Part shown: piece by piece, positions 48,327 to 60,700 of the stretch
Layout: each line of letters opens with the position of its first letter
How positions within the stretch are numbered: the stretch's first letter is position 1
NCBI GenBank assembly: GCA_030512295.1
Contig: JAULSR010000006.1
Coordinates: 558,001 to 622,000, forward strand
Length of the DNA stretch: 64,000 nt
Direction of reading: 5' to 3'
Source: Bombardia bombarda
Lineage: Eukaryota > Ascomycota > Sordariomycetes > Sordariales > Lasiosphaeriaceae
The notes under the pieces: model-generated
Seen by the model: the letters and a program-made list of their open reading frames with translations, nothing else
Database searches by the model: none
Told to the model about the DNA's origin: nothing
Made by a program: the position numbers and the translations under genes

Positions 48327-48814
48327 ATGCGCAGCACCAACACCAATACAAATGCCTACGGCGGGGCGCCGCGCCAGTCGATGGCCGCATCAGGCAGCAG
48401 CGCCGTGAAGGCCAGACAGTTGGTATGTTTGTTTCTGTTCCGCTTCGGTGCTTCGAAACTGCCCAGGGGGGACGCCTAAGACTGATGGAGGTTTCCGTTT
48501 TAACCCGTCTTGCCTTCTCTCTATTACAGGCTCAGCTCCACTCGCAGCTGGCGCAGTTGTCCGCCAACCTTGCGGACACCGAGAATCTCCTTCGCATGAC
48601 TAGCGTGCAGGCCGAGTGCATGCGGGGACTCGGCAGCTGGCATGGTGGCTTGTAAGTCTTTGCTCCCATAATGAAATAAAAAACCGTAGCTGGCAGTGCG
48701 TGTGCTAAATTTCAATTTCCTTCCTTCTTCGGCGTAAACAGGTTCATGGCGGCAAGTAGAGTCTTGGGGGAAGAGTTGGTGCAGCAGCAACCGGGCGGTA
48801 CTGGCCAGAAGTGA
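48327..48814 (+). CDS. HSK3: DASH complex subunit Hsk3
   Basis: Three exons, 48327-48422, 48530-48651 and 48742-48814; 96 residues. The joined core KARQLAQLHSQLAQLSANLA, then DTENLLRMTSVQAECMRGLG and GLFMAASRVLGEE, is the Hsk3 family domain: a short helical hairpin with heptad-like Leu spacing. Hsk3 belongs to the ten-subunit DASH/Dam1 ring that couples kinetochores to spindle microtubules, in the nucleus. The N-terminus is Asn/Thr/Ala-rich and not conserved. Each join falls in phase (KARQL/AQL and GGL/FMAAS), giving high confidence. The gene converges with RPR2 on the other strand. Confidence 0.93.
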
Positions 48815-48976
48815 TGGGATAGACAGACAGACGGGCGGCCAAGCACGACCCAACCAACCGACCGACCACTTCGCTCGCTTGGCTAGATACAGCTTGTGAG
48901 ACGTGATGAGTTACGCTGAGATGGCCCTTTGTGATGATTCTTTAATACGGGATCCTATGGATTACTTATTTTAAGC

Positions 48977-48992
48977 AGCTAGCTAGCTAGCT
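48977..48992. repeat. (AGCT)4 tetranucleotide repeat
   Basis: Four tandem self-complementary AGCT units 160 bp after the HSK3 stop. The repeat is palindromic and may be part of a 3' end structure. Confidence 0.85.
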
Positions 48993-49434
48993 AGCCTTGA
49001 CTGCGACTGCGAATAGGAAGCATGTGCCTATCGGTACTGGAAGGGGCTGTTGGAATTTCGATACTGGTGGAGTTCAATGGTTTATGTAAATGTAAATATT
49101 GGCCAATGAACGTGGGCTGGCATTTTATTTGAATCAGGTCTCTACAAAGACGATCAGAATCTAGTCTAGTAGTGGCATCATTATTAATATACATACACCC
49201 ACACTTGTCCCTTCATCCCTTCACTTGGCTATCAAAGGCAAATCATCAGACGTGTAGACTGTAAGTAGTCACTGGGCTCTCACCGATGCCTGACACCGGC
49301 GGTTGTGGAAGCTTGCTGAGTGAATAGTCCCAAGACCAATACCCTTGTCTCTTATGAGAATAACCGGTGCGAGTGTAAGTGGCCAAGTTGTAGTTAAAGC
49401 TGGTCTGCTCTATCTCTCCCGACTTGGTGATTCT

Positions 49435-50031
49435 TCAGCCATGCTGCTTCTGCTCCGTCAGGTCGACCATGTGGACATCACCCACACTAACATCTCGTTT
49501 CGTCTTCCTCGTCGGCCTCTTGGCGCTAATGGGATACCTCCTTTCCTTCTGACATGCATGGCACTTGCGCACCAGGACGTCCGCCCACGGTTTCTTGCCG
49601 TTTCGGCTCGGGTTCTCGATGGCGGACGTACACGTCTCCCCCTCGACAAGAACCGAATCGCAGAACTTGCAGATTGACTGCTTGACTACCGGACTCAGTC
49701 GGATCCGGGTCTTGAGGGACACGGAGCGCATGTCTCCGGCGAGTCGCCGGCTCATGCCTTGCAAGGGATAATGCAGTGAAGAAGAAGTTGAGGAGGAGGG
49801 TGGGGCTTGACTGGATTTCGATTGCGGCCCAAGTAGTGGAGATCTGCTTACTGCTACATCTGCAGCTGTGGCTTCTGCTTCAGAAGTAGCGGTGGTGGAA
49901 TTTCGAGGCTGCGGTTGCGGTTGCCGTACCGAGGAGAGAAATGCGGCCGCCTGATGTAGAAAGGAGACGCGCGAGTAGAGGGTCCTTCCTGGCACCCCGC
50001 CATTCTTCTTGGTGCCACCAGCTTTTGCCAT
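49435..50031 (-). CDS. RPR2: RNase P/MRP-type subunit, Rpr2/Rpp21/Snm1 family
   Basis: Intronless, 198 residues from ATG 50031 (MAKAGGTKKNGGVPGRTLYS). An N-terminal helical region (RVSFLHQAAAFLSSV) is followed by a Ser/Ala-rich insert and then a zinc ribbon. That ribbon has Cys121 and Cys124 in CKFCDSVLVEG, with Cys157 and Cys160 in VRKCHACQKERRYP. IENPSRNGKKPWADVLVRKC is highly characteristic of the family. The protein is a subunit of nuclear RNase P (tRNA 5' processing) or RNase MRP; Rpr2 versus Snm1 is not fully separable, but length and sequence favour Rpr2. It is divergent from SUB2 and converges with HSK3. Confidence 0.9.
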   Translation of the reverse strand: MAKAGGTKKNGGVPGRTLYSRVSFLHQAAAFLSSVRQPQPQPRNSTTATSEAEATAADVAVSRSPLLGPQSKSSQAPPSSSTSSSLHYPLQGMSRRLAGDMRSVSLKTRIRLSPVVKQSICKFCDSVLVEGETCTSAIENPSRNGKKPWADVLVRKCHACQKERRYPISAKRPTRKTKRDVSVGDVHMVDLTEQKQHG

Positions 50032-50599
50032 GGTGAGAAAATCCCCAGGTTTTGTCCTCCAGAAATTTTCAGCTTGTATGACTTGCCGGAAAATTCACCA
50101 GTTTTATTTAGTGCTGCTATCACAGAATGTTGTGACGATAAAGTATTTTCAAGACTGGAAGGAGTGATAAGATACCTATCCTTCGCAGATCTGATGCAAG
50201 GAACAGTGAATCAAAAAATGGTATGTGCGCCTGCGCGACGTTCGCTCTTCGCCTTATTAGGCAGCACGCCGGGCCGGATTAGGTTAGGCCCATTTTGACC
50301 AGGTTCTGAGGCTGTGCCTCTTCCAACCTCAGCTCCCTCCGCTCTGATTTTTCAACTTCCCTTCTCTCATCCATCACCGCGTCGACCACCCATTTTCGCA
50401 ACATCACCCACATCGCTGACAACCAGTCGCGATTTCGTCCTCATTGACCTTTTACCGCCCGGAGACTTTTTTTTTTTCGCCCCACCCTCGCAACTTCTCT
50501 CAGGCAGTCGCGCGCCTTTGCCCCGATTCTTGTTTATTCCAATCAGTCACCCGACCAATCGATTGACGTGACCTCGTCCTCAATCGCCCAGCCGCCAAC
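50032..50599. promoter_or_regulatory. Divergent promoter region between RPR2 and SUB2
   Basis: A 568-bp spacer separates the start codons of two RNA-processing genes on opposite strands. The SUB2-proximal half is pyrimidine-rich with a T11 run near 50467. No defined binding motif was recognised. Confidence 0.6.
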
Positions 50600-52787
50600 A
50601 TGTCTGGCGAGGAGGATCTCATCGACTACTCGGACGACGAGCTTAACAACGAGACCGCCGCTCCCGTCGCCAACGGCAAGAAGGGCGATGTCGCCGCTGC
50701 CTCCCAGAACGTCGACAAGAAGGGTTCATATGTCGGCATTCACTCCACTGGATTCCGTGACTTCCTCCTGAAGCCGGAGCTTCTGCGCGCTATTGCCGAC
50801 TGCGGTTTCGAACATCCTTCGGAGGGTTAGTCTTGACAATTTTATCCCCAGCTTATCGTTACCCCTCATCCCTCTTCTACGGGTCCGTCCATCTCGCAAG
50901 CAAAGGCAAAGCAACGCACGCAAAGCAAAGCAAGATCTGTCGAAGAAGAAGAAGAAACGTCGTCGGGCGCTGTCGGGATTGAAGAGCGTTCGGTGATTGG
51001 CACACACACCATGGTGGTTGACACCATCATGAACTGGTCCACATGATGGAAAGTTGTGTCAGTCTGTCTGGGCTCGTTTATCTCTCCAACACAGCCTCTT
51101 CAGGACTGGGCCGAGCTTCGGCGAAAGCAAAAACCTCGCGCATGACTATTGTCATTGTGCCTGGATAAATCGGCACCCTGGAGATCGGCGAGAGCGATCG
51201 GTTGATGGCCTATCCTTGAGTCGGTTGCCTCGAACCCTTTACGGGTCCCTGGTATGGGGACATTTGTCCTACCGTCTCAAAGTACTAGTGATTATTTATC
51301 ACAGCTGTCGATGAGGATTTTGATGTTATCATCACCTCCACCGTAGGCCATCAACACGACGTCTCATCGCATAGTCGACTTTGAAGAAGAAAAACGATGT
51401 TGAGAGAAGGGAAGGGAAGCGGAAACATGGTCAAAACTTTGCTGCGACGATGGACGGACTTGTCTTCTCGAACACTGCCGTCCTCAGTAATCATTCAAGC
51501 TTTGCGTACCCAATTCTAATCCGGTCCTCGAATACAGTTCAACAGACATGTATCCCCCAGGCCATGCTGGGTGGTGACATCATCTGCCAGGCAAAGTCTG
51601 GTCTCGGAAAGACTGCTGTCTTTGTTCTTACGACACTGCAGCAGGCTGAGCCTGTTGCTGGGGAGTGCTCAGTCTTGGTTATGTGCCACACTCGTGAGCT
51701 GGCCTTCCAGATCCGGAACGAATACAACCGATTCAGCAAGTACATGCCCGACATCAAGACCGGCGTTTTCTACGGCGGTACTCCCATTCAGAAGGATGCC
51801 GATCTCCTGAAGAACAAGGAGACCCACCCTCACATCATTGTCGGTACCCCTGGCCGTCTCAACGCCCTGGTTCGCGATAAGCACCTCCGACTCGGCAGCG
51901 TGCGCATGTTCATCCTTGATGAGTGCGACAAGATGCTCGATCAGATTGGTAAGTTAGGAGCGTTGGTCCCCGCACCAAAGGCATAGCTAACAGATATAGA
52001 TATGCGCCGTGATGTGCAAGAAATCTTCCGCGCTACTCCTCAGCAGAAGCAGGTTATGATGTTCTCCGCCACACTGTCGGATGAGATCAAGCCAATCTGC
52101 CGGAAGTTCATGCAGAACCCCACCGAGCATTACGTTGATGAGGATACCAAGTTGACACTCCACGGCTTGCAACAATATTTCATCCCTCTTGAAGAGAGAG
52201 AGAAGAATCGCAAGCTTAATGAGTTGCTTGATGAGCTCCAGTTCAACCAAGTCATCATCTTTGTCAAGAGCACCCTGCGTGCTACTGAGCTTGACAAGCT
52301 CTTGCGGGAGTGCAACTTCCCTTCGATTGCTGTGCACTCCGGTGTGAGCCAAGAGGAGCGGTATGTCTTTCCGTCTCTGTCGTGCAACCTATTTATACTA
52401 ACTCCGTCTATAGTATCCGTCGTTACAAGGAATTCAAGGAGTTCAACAAGCGTATTTGCGTAGCGACTGACGTCTTTGGCCGTGGTATCGATATCGAGCG
52501 TATCAACCTGGCCATCAACTATGATTTGCCTGCTGATGCGGACTCGTATTTGCACCGCGTCGGTCGTGCTGGCCGTTTCGGTACCAAGGGCTTGGCCATC
52601 TCGTTTGTCACCACCGACCAGGATAAGGAAGTCTTGCAGTCTATTGAGAAGCGATTCGAAGTGGCTCTTCCGTACGTACCTTCTCCCCTTTTAACGACTT
52701 CTGTCTTGGTTATATAGTGTTGCTAACCCCCTGATTAGTGAGTTCCCGAAGGAGGGCATTGATGCTTCCACCTACATGGCATCGTAG
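50600..52787 (+). CDS. SUB2: DECD-box ATP-dependent RNA helicase Sub2 (UAP56)
   Basis: Five exons: 50600-50825, 51538-51948, 52000-52360, 52414-52671 and 52739-52787; 434 residues, the family length. Sub2 acts in spliceosome assembly and, with TREX and Yra1, in mRNA export from the nucleus. Motifs in order are the acidic N-terminus MSGEEDLIDYSDDEL, Q motif with GFEHPSEVQQTCIPQ, Walker A AKSGLGKT (residues 94-101), CHTRELAFQI, TPGRLNAL, DECD (203-206, the UAP56-specific variant of DEAD), FSATLS, IIFVKST, VATDVFGRGIDIE and HRVGRAGRFG, then the C-terminus EFPKEGIDASTYMAS. The first intron is 712 nt, far longer than the others (51, 53 and 67 nt). It has a GTTAGT donor and TACAG acceptor, and may regulate expression. 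No lesion seen. Confidence 0.96.
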
Positions 52788-55700
52788 TCGGAACGCTTCA
52801 AATCCATCATTGTCAGTTGATTCGGATATCTGATTTCTGCGATCTCGTTCTGGAGACTGTGCCTATGCTTCTCTTTTTTTTTTTTCGGGCTAAGATGGCG
52901 GGGCATGAGTGACACAGGAAAAGCTCTCAGAAAACAGCAATTGCTCTCGGTATTTCGGGTAATTGGTCAAAGCAGGCCAATGTATGATTAAATAGGACAT
53001 TATTAGAACCCACTAGTCTATCTTTTTCCCCTCCACTCGAAAGATATATCTGATGTGAAGAAGCTGTCGGTCGTTTCGACCTCGATTGAGTAGCATGAAT
53101 GCCAAAGGCAATGATATGTTACCTCGCCAATGCATTTGTGGTCGTTCAGCAATATCACTGCTAGTCATAGGCAGCAAACCAACTTCCGAGTGTTACTGGG
53201 GTGAGGTAGGCCCCTTTCGTCAATGTCTGACCTCTTCTCTCTCTTTTCACTTCTTTTCCCTCTTTGCCCAGGAATATCGCAAGGAGCACAAGCTGGTTTT
53301 GTAACCGGAGCTACGTTCAACTACCACCTGCTCGGGAAACCTAGAATATCTCAACGTATTTGTTCCATTGATCCAGTAAGGGTGACGGGTTCTGTTGCTT
53401 TTGGCCCAGTCCCTGCCTCATGATATGATATTTTCCACAACAACTTGCCAGGCCTCATGAGCTTTTGAGTTACTAGAAGCATGCCCACATGTGATAGGTA
53501 TCCTTGAGCCGAGATTGGGGATGTAGATACCCATTCAAGAAGTCATTTGCGTAAAACAACGGAAGCCTGTAGTATTGTTATCTAACACACATGACATGAA
53601 AACCGCAAATTCAAGATGTGATAACACTAAAAGACATTGACGAGATGAATAAAGTAGACTGTATATAAAAAGTTTGTACCGGGATATTTGATACTGGCCG
53701 TCGATAGAGAGGGTTGATATCATACCACCTTCTTGGCCAGTGAAGGTCAGATCTTCTGGTGAGGTCTTTTTCTACTTGATACACCCATTGTTATGTAAGC
53801 CAAACATTCGTTGCTAGTCACTTCGTGGATAAATAAGTTTTTGATGAGCCATGCTAGTTCTGCTCTGTTGATCAAACGCTCTGGTATCTACATAGATAGT
53901 GATACATGTGGAGGGTGCTAGCAATTATGCCTAGTGCTTAGGTAGTAATCACGGACATGATAGCTGAACGACGACGACGTTAAAGATCCAGGAACTATGG
54001 TATATATTTATGAGATAAGAAAGAGGCCAGGCTCTACGGTGATTTAAGAGACACGAGCAAGTCAAAGAGCTGTTTCTTTACTTCATCTCTGGAGTCTTCA
54101 CTTTCGTTTTTACTTTTCGTCTCCCTTTCCATATACCACTCTTCCGGTACTCTGTCCTCTTTCACTAAAGAGGTATGATGTATTTGGGCTAGGCAAGGTA
54201 GACGACGACGAAGCTCTTACTGAAGCTAGAGCTGTCGGCACCTAGCCATTACTATGTAACTGACCTAACCTTAAGCTCTCTACAAACCACTACTGCGGCG
54301 ACAATGGACTGACTGTCTTCCCGGCTTGCCTCCCTGAGTAACTACCACCGCTCTATATCGTGCGGGCGACCCAACCGCATGCGTAAGCAGCAGACAAGCG
54401 GGTCAATGTTCCATCCCTAGTGTGTGTGTGTGTCGGCGAGACGAGACAAACTCACCCGATCGAGCGTCTTTTTCGCCGGTGACTCCCCTCGCCGCCCACT
54501 CACTCGCCCGGCTGCGTACGTGTTGGCACCAGTTGGGCTTGACTGTCACGGGGAGAAGGGGGGCGACATCAACAGCAGCTGGACACCTTTACCATTCCCT
54601 ACCTACTTAGGTAAGTAACCACAGAACCGCGTGGTATGCCATGGGCTGGATGGATATCTGGCTTGTTGGGGCGGGATAACGCTGAATCATGATGATTCAT
54701 CGTGATTTTCCGGTAGACAGGCAGGGGGCACGGGAGCGGACACTTTCTCAACCAGACAGAAGAGAGGCATCGCGAGAATGAGTGAGCGGCCAGTCTCGGC
54801 CCATGGTGAGATGAGACCCTGGTGCTGGCTAGTAGACCTAGGTTTTCGGTTTTCGGGTTCTTGGTCACCGTGGCGACTCACTCGGTCGGCAGGTCAGTCG
54901 GTTGGTCGGCCGCGATCCCATGGGATGCCGCCGCTATTTACGTTTGATCACGCGAGCCCAGACATCGCCTGCGTGTCTGTAGAGTATGGTGTTCTCACCC
55001 TGGATGTCAGACAGGTTGAATGTGTAGTGAACAGCCAGTCATGAAGTCTGTCTGACTTTAAGTGAGGGCGAGCAGGCTAGGAATGAGGAGGAGTGTCGGG
55101 TGAGGCGAGACTGCTGCTGCCTGGGCTACCTGAACTCGCTTGCTACCTTAATCCACATCGGATGTGATGCGTCCCGAGCCAGGTAGTGTAGAATAGTTGG
55201 TAAATATCCTCCTCCCATTCCTTTACTTGTCATTGTCGATGTTTTGGCAGAAGCGATGGATGGCATCCCATTCCCTTAATTCATTGTCGCCAAATACCGC
55301 TGTGAAGGCACGTGTGTAATTATCGGCCCAGCAGTCACGCCAGCGGCCGACGAGGGTTAATCATGGAAGCAGACGGATACAGTGGAGTCCACCGATGCGA
55401 TGCGAGGTGGAAGTGGTGGTGGGGTACTAACTCCCGGGGAAGGCTAAGTACCGTGATCGCCATGTTGCGTTACTGGTATGTATGTGCCAGGCGCGGATGC
55501 CTTAACGGAAGAGTTAGTCAAGATACATGGGTGGAGGTTTTGTAGGTTGCGACCTGGGGTACGTAGGCGCCTCCCAACCTAAAACCTGGCTCCCTGAGAC
55601 CCTGACAGCTAAAACCCACTGGGCTCATCCACCACTTGGGTTCGGTCCCTGTCCGCCGAGCCGCGACATCAACCCAGCCTCAACAGGCTTGCGCAAACAC

Positions 55701-58700
55701 CAGCTTGTCTCGTGCCCATCAACTTGCTATCCTTTTACCTCTTTGGAATGAGATTGCCCCATCTCCGTGGTCGGACAGCCGATCGGCTGACTGTTCCAAC
55801 TTTTCCAACCTCAGCCATGATTCCACCATCTGGACTGGTCTAATCCGAGCTGGAGCTGGAGCTGCTGGGCTGGAGCTGGCTGGAGCCGGCCAAAAACAAG
55901 GCCTCCGCCTCGAAGTTTGACGCGGCAATGGGGGGGCAATTGTGCGATTGCAAATGTAGATCACATGGACCTTTTCGAGACAAAACTACCACACCACGTT
56001 CGCGTTCGCGTTCTGTATGAGAACGGGGCGCAAGGCATATCCCTCCCGGCCAAGCCGCGAGCAGGATGGATTCTCGGCCACGTACGGACAATAAACTGTG
56101 TGCAACAACCATCAAGATGATCCTCAAAGTCCGAAAACTATCTCTGAGAATTGGAATACCGACTCCACCGATGATACCAGTAGATCATGTTGGCGTCCAC
56201 GGCAAGTTGGTACGGGCCCTGTCGACATTGCATGACTGGTCAGGTCTTTTCGTCGCTCATCCACCTGCTAAGATATCTCTCGATTGGTGTTCCTGGAGGC
56301 GACGGCGATACGGATAGCAAGACATTCAGACTCCAATACTTCGTGCGAGGGCATCAGATACGTCGCGTTTAACGGGTAAATTACCCAGGTCAGACAGTCG
56401 CAGTTGGCTCACGATTTTAGTGACCGAGGCGAATTCAGCCGCCGGGCCGCGCGGTAATCCACCACAGGCATGCTGACACTTGGGAGTAATAACACGAAAG
56501 TGACTCTCGCCCCCATCATGGCTGACATAAAACCCACCCCGGGCTTATTGGTTAGCAGCATCATCCAGAAAACAAGTGATGAGCTATTTGTTTGATACCG
56601 AGTGTATAAGGCACCACCAAGACATTGCGATGAGTCGTCGGAGTCGTCGTCGTTGTGTTTCGGAACTCAGGATGACTACAAGTCCGACACGGAGTATTCC
56701 CTCTCAAAACAAGCTTGCGCCAAGGAGCGAGAGGCCTCACACATAGCACATTACACCACCACTCATACATACTAAATGACCGATTTGACGCCATCTGTCC
56801 GATATCGCGACTAGTGTAGCCTGCAATGCGAGCGAGTGAGTGATTGAGTGAGTGGGCGGCGTCGGCAACAGATGAAAGAGAGAGTTGAGTCATCGTCGTG
56901 GAACAAATGGGGCCCCTGGCGGGCCAGACTCAGGTTGGGATGGGATAGGCTGCTGTAGCGATATGATTGGTCGTACGGCCGACTTTGTCGAGGCTAAATC
57001 CAAATGGCCCGACATCGTTTCGACTTTTGGGAGCTGCTGGACTGAGTGAATCAATCAATCTTTGGTCCCAGACATCCTTTTGAGTGGGCGACCAGTCTTC
57101 CACACCCTCTCGATGGCCTTGCCGAAGTGGGTGTTGCTGATTTGGCAAGTTCTTCTGGTAGTAGGTATTTAGTAAATCTCGTCTCTGTCGCTTCTACATA
57201 CAGTACAGCCCTGGTTCGTTTGTTAGTTTGGTTCTTAGACCCACTTTTTACATAGGCTATTACCACTCAAAATACTGACATTGGACAAGGGGAGCCCAGC
57301 CAAGTTACAGGGCATTTGGATCTAAAAACGCCATTCTCTGGGAAGACAGTCGATTAACAAGGGGTCATTTGTGTGTAAGAGTGTCCGACTTTTCCCAAAA
57401 AGGCGTATGGGTACCAAATTAACAGACTTTCAGGGATTGGAGTGTATGGTCAGAAGAGGCTAGCGCCCGAGAAACTAATCCATTGATGGAGTTCAGTTTG
57501 TTGCCTGCTTGTTCGCTTGTTGCTCCCGAATGTTCCAACGGTTACTCAACCACAACCCTCGACTCCTCCCTCCCCCTCCCCTCGGTCTCGTCATGTGTGT
57601 GCGAAGCGGGGAAGGCTGGCTGCGGCATTAGCTACATTGATTGATTGGGGCTGCGGATGTGTGCGACATGGCCGCTTCTGCGAGCTAGGGTATAACAGCA
57701 CTACTAAACGTCAGACCTGGGTGTGCGAGTGTGTGTGTGGCATGCATCGAGACGACAACTGAATGGGAGGAGGGGAGGGAGAGCCCCAGCCTCTTCTTCG
57801 CAGGGCTGAAGAGAGACTCGAGAGAGACCATGGAGACCATGCGCTGCGCAAAGTAGCAGAGGCTACCACGATGATATGATGGTGACCATCACAGACATGC
57901 TTTCACTGCATCTTGAAGAAAACTTGAGGCCACTGGGCAGAAATGGGCTAGGTAGCACGACTGTTCGTGGCGACAAGTGGGGGTGAGGTGGTGGTGACCT
58001 ACCACTCGTCTGCCTGCCCGCACCCATTCTTTAACATGCAGCACCATTCGGACAGGCCGCCACCCGTAGCTGAGGAGTGCGTGCATGAAAGATACGGTGG
58101 TCGACAATGACATGGACGCAAAGTACATCTTTTGCTGCCTCTTGGAGACGCTACTAAGGCTAAGGTAGCTGCAAATACTATCCAGCCCGTCTCTTTGGTC
58201 ACCTACCTACCAAACTAAGGTATCTTACTTTATCAAGCATGTTGGCGAATGGGAATAGGAACGCAGAGCCGGCTGATGATGGCTCGAACGTCGTTCGCGG
58301 TATTGCCATGCATTGTCCTCCCTCAACTTCTATTGATCTTTTGTGGCGTCTGGTCTGCTGCTAAGTCCACTGGTCGACTGAAACTGCCTTTGAAGATCTT
58401 TATTACACACTTTTAGTTTGTCAATCATGATCAAGTCATTTCCCTTTTCCGATATTTCCGAAAGATGGTGGAGGAGGAGGACGGGGAGGGCATTGACGAG
58501 GCTCGAGAATTTGGCACAGCCCACCAGCATTGCGCATGGCGAGGACAGCCAAGCCCGCACGCATTGCTGCAACTATGACTATCAACATCACTAACACGAT
58601 GATCTACGACGAGCAAGTGTATCATGATCAAATATAGATATTATAGCTAAAGTGTGGATAGCAGGGTAGTCAGTCCAAGGTGACGGCCGCGCGACGCCAA

Positions 58701-60700
58701 TTCACTAGTTAACAGAGCGTTTTCCACCAACAGAGATGCTGGTCCGACCGCGCGGCCGCGACAACGATACAAACAATGCTATCTAGATCAGTCTAGCTGT
58801 TTGTGTTTGGAGTAAAACGCCTCGCCTGAATGTACGCTCTGCTTGACAATTGAACATTCTGGCTGTGCCAGAACATTGATGACCATCAAAGACGATAAAT
58901 TTAACTCACGGGTGCGTTGATGACCGATGGTTTGGGCTGTGAGCCAAGATTGATTGCAGTTTCGCGTCACTGTGGACAAGGCAAAGCAAACAAGGACGAC
59001 GTGCAAGGCGGGGAGGCTGGGTTTATTACACCAGGGGTGAGAGGGAGGGGGACTCCTCCTTTGAGGAAGCTGAGGTACTATTGACATGGTTGGGCGTTGG
59101 GTATTGGTCATTTCCCACAACTTGCTGGAAAGAGAGGCTGGTAGCAGTACCTAAATTTGACAGGTGCTGTGGTGGTGTCTTTGCCACCACCCAACCGACA
59201 GACTTGATGAGTCGACAAGGTAGCTCAGGTAAGATAGCTCGTCATTGGTGAAATTCCGTCGTCATGAAATGATGGTGAAGCTCTACTCGTGAAGTTGAGT
59301 TTACCTACCTAAGTATTCCTAGAATGGCCCCTTTACACACTAAAAGCTGCAATCTGAGTTTGAGTTTGAGTTTGGCATTATTACTTAATGATGTGTGCTT
59401 GGTGTGGCGATTCTCAAAACGACGGGACGAGACCTCAGCTGGGCCACCGTATTCCATGGCATGGAAAGAGTCGATTGACTCATCGGAAGATACGGACTGC
59501 CAAGCTGTGCTTCGGCTTGGTGTACGGCACTTTGTAATAATACGGAGCATTTACACCAAGACCAAGACGATTGAAAGGAGTAAACGCCAATTTCCATATC
59601 TCGAAGTAATTTCCACACATGACGCTTGCATCACGATGCGAACTAAACGTACTCATTTGAAAATGCGCAACAAGAATGGAAATGATTTTGACCGCCAAGA
59701 AGGGCAAGGCCTTTGCACGCAAAAAGATGTGACTCTGGCAGGATCGACGACGGGTGCTCGATGATGATGCGCTCTGCGCTTTCGCTTTTTCTGACTAAAC
59801 CGCTTGCAGAAACGCTAAGCAGGGGTAATTTGGCTTTGTGATGCTTTGGGATGGGTGAACTGGCCACACAGTCGCGCCAGATTTCGCCCCCGCCGACGTG
59901 CAGCAAACCTAGCAGGAGCGACCAGACTGACCAATCATTGCGTCGCCGATTCCCCCATTATTTCCTCATTCTTATCCCATCCCACCCCCGACTTGAAACT
60001 GAGAGAGTGTCTCGCTATCGAGATGGCGGTGCCAAGGGTCAACGCTGTCGAGGCAATTCAAATAGGGAGATGAGCAGCAACAGTTACGTTGGAACGCGCG
60101 ATGAGAGTCGTGAGAGAAAAAGTATGATCGAATGAAAACGTAAACAACCAAGCTGAGGTTCTATAACAACATTTATTGATGGATGAAGAAACTATCAACA
60201 CTCTAGAACTAAGAGATAGATGACAATAAACTGTAGGTTGCCAAGAAAACGTCGCTAGTCAGAACATACAGAAGAGGGAAGGCGTGCGAGTTCGCGAGGC
60301 GGGAGCGTTTAATCCCTGAGGTGCTGTCGTTCCAGGTTGTTCACAGATGGGCTGCCACCGTTCTGCGCTGGTATTGGCGGCTTGGTGGAGGCAGGGACGT
60401 AGGCATGCATTGGATGGTGGGAGTCCCGCAGGGTGGGCTCTGTACTGTGTAAAGCCGTCCCCTAGCTCCTGTGCACTACCTTCCCTAGTGTACCGCTGGC
60501 CGCTGGCCGCTGGCTTCTCCGGCACTCCCACCAAACTAGCATCTCCAGAGCGTTCCCGGTCCCATTCAAAACTGCGTGGCACCCACGAGCCAGGCCAAAA
60601 TGCTCCTCCCCTTCTTCTCCCCCCCATCAAGCACAGCAACCATGTGCCAATTCAAGATCTAGGAAGAAGCGACTCCCAGCAGTCTGCTTATGAGATCGGT
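52788..60700. other. About 8-kb region without supportable genes
   Basis: No protein family, RNA gene or transposon was recognised on either strand. The 52800-54200 part is AT-leaning. A GCTGGA repeat patch lies near 55846-55886. ACCTACCT-type motifs occur at about 54599, 58201 and 59301. Overlapping frames such as 59324-59764 (146 codons) look composition-driven. Confidence 0.55.
55846..55886. repeat. Degenerate GCTGGA hexanucleotide repeat
   Basis: Imperfect tandem GCTGGA/GCTGGC units (about six) in gene-free DNA. Confidence 0.75.

Noticed and set aside
53086..53304. Possible small gene after SUB2
   Set aside because: A pyrimidine tract and CAG before EYRKEHKLVL mimic a splice acceptor, but no upstream exon or family is visible.
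59324..59764. 146-codon plus-strand frame
   Set aside because: No signal, domain or codon bias; an equally open frame exists on the opposite strand.
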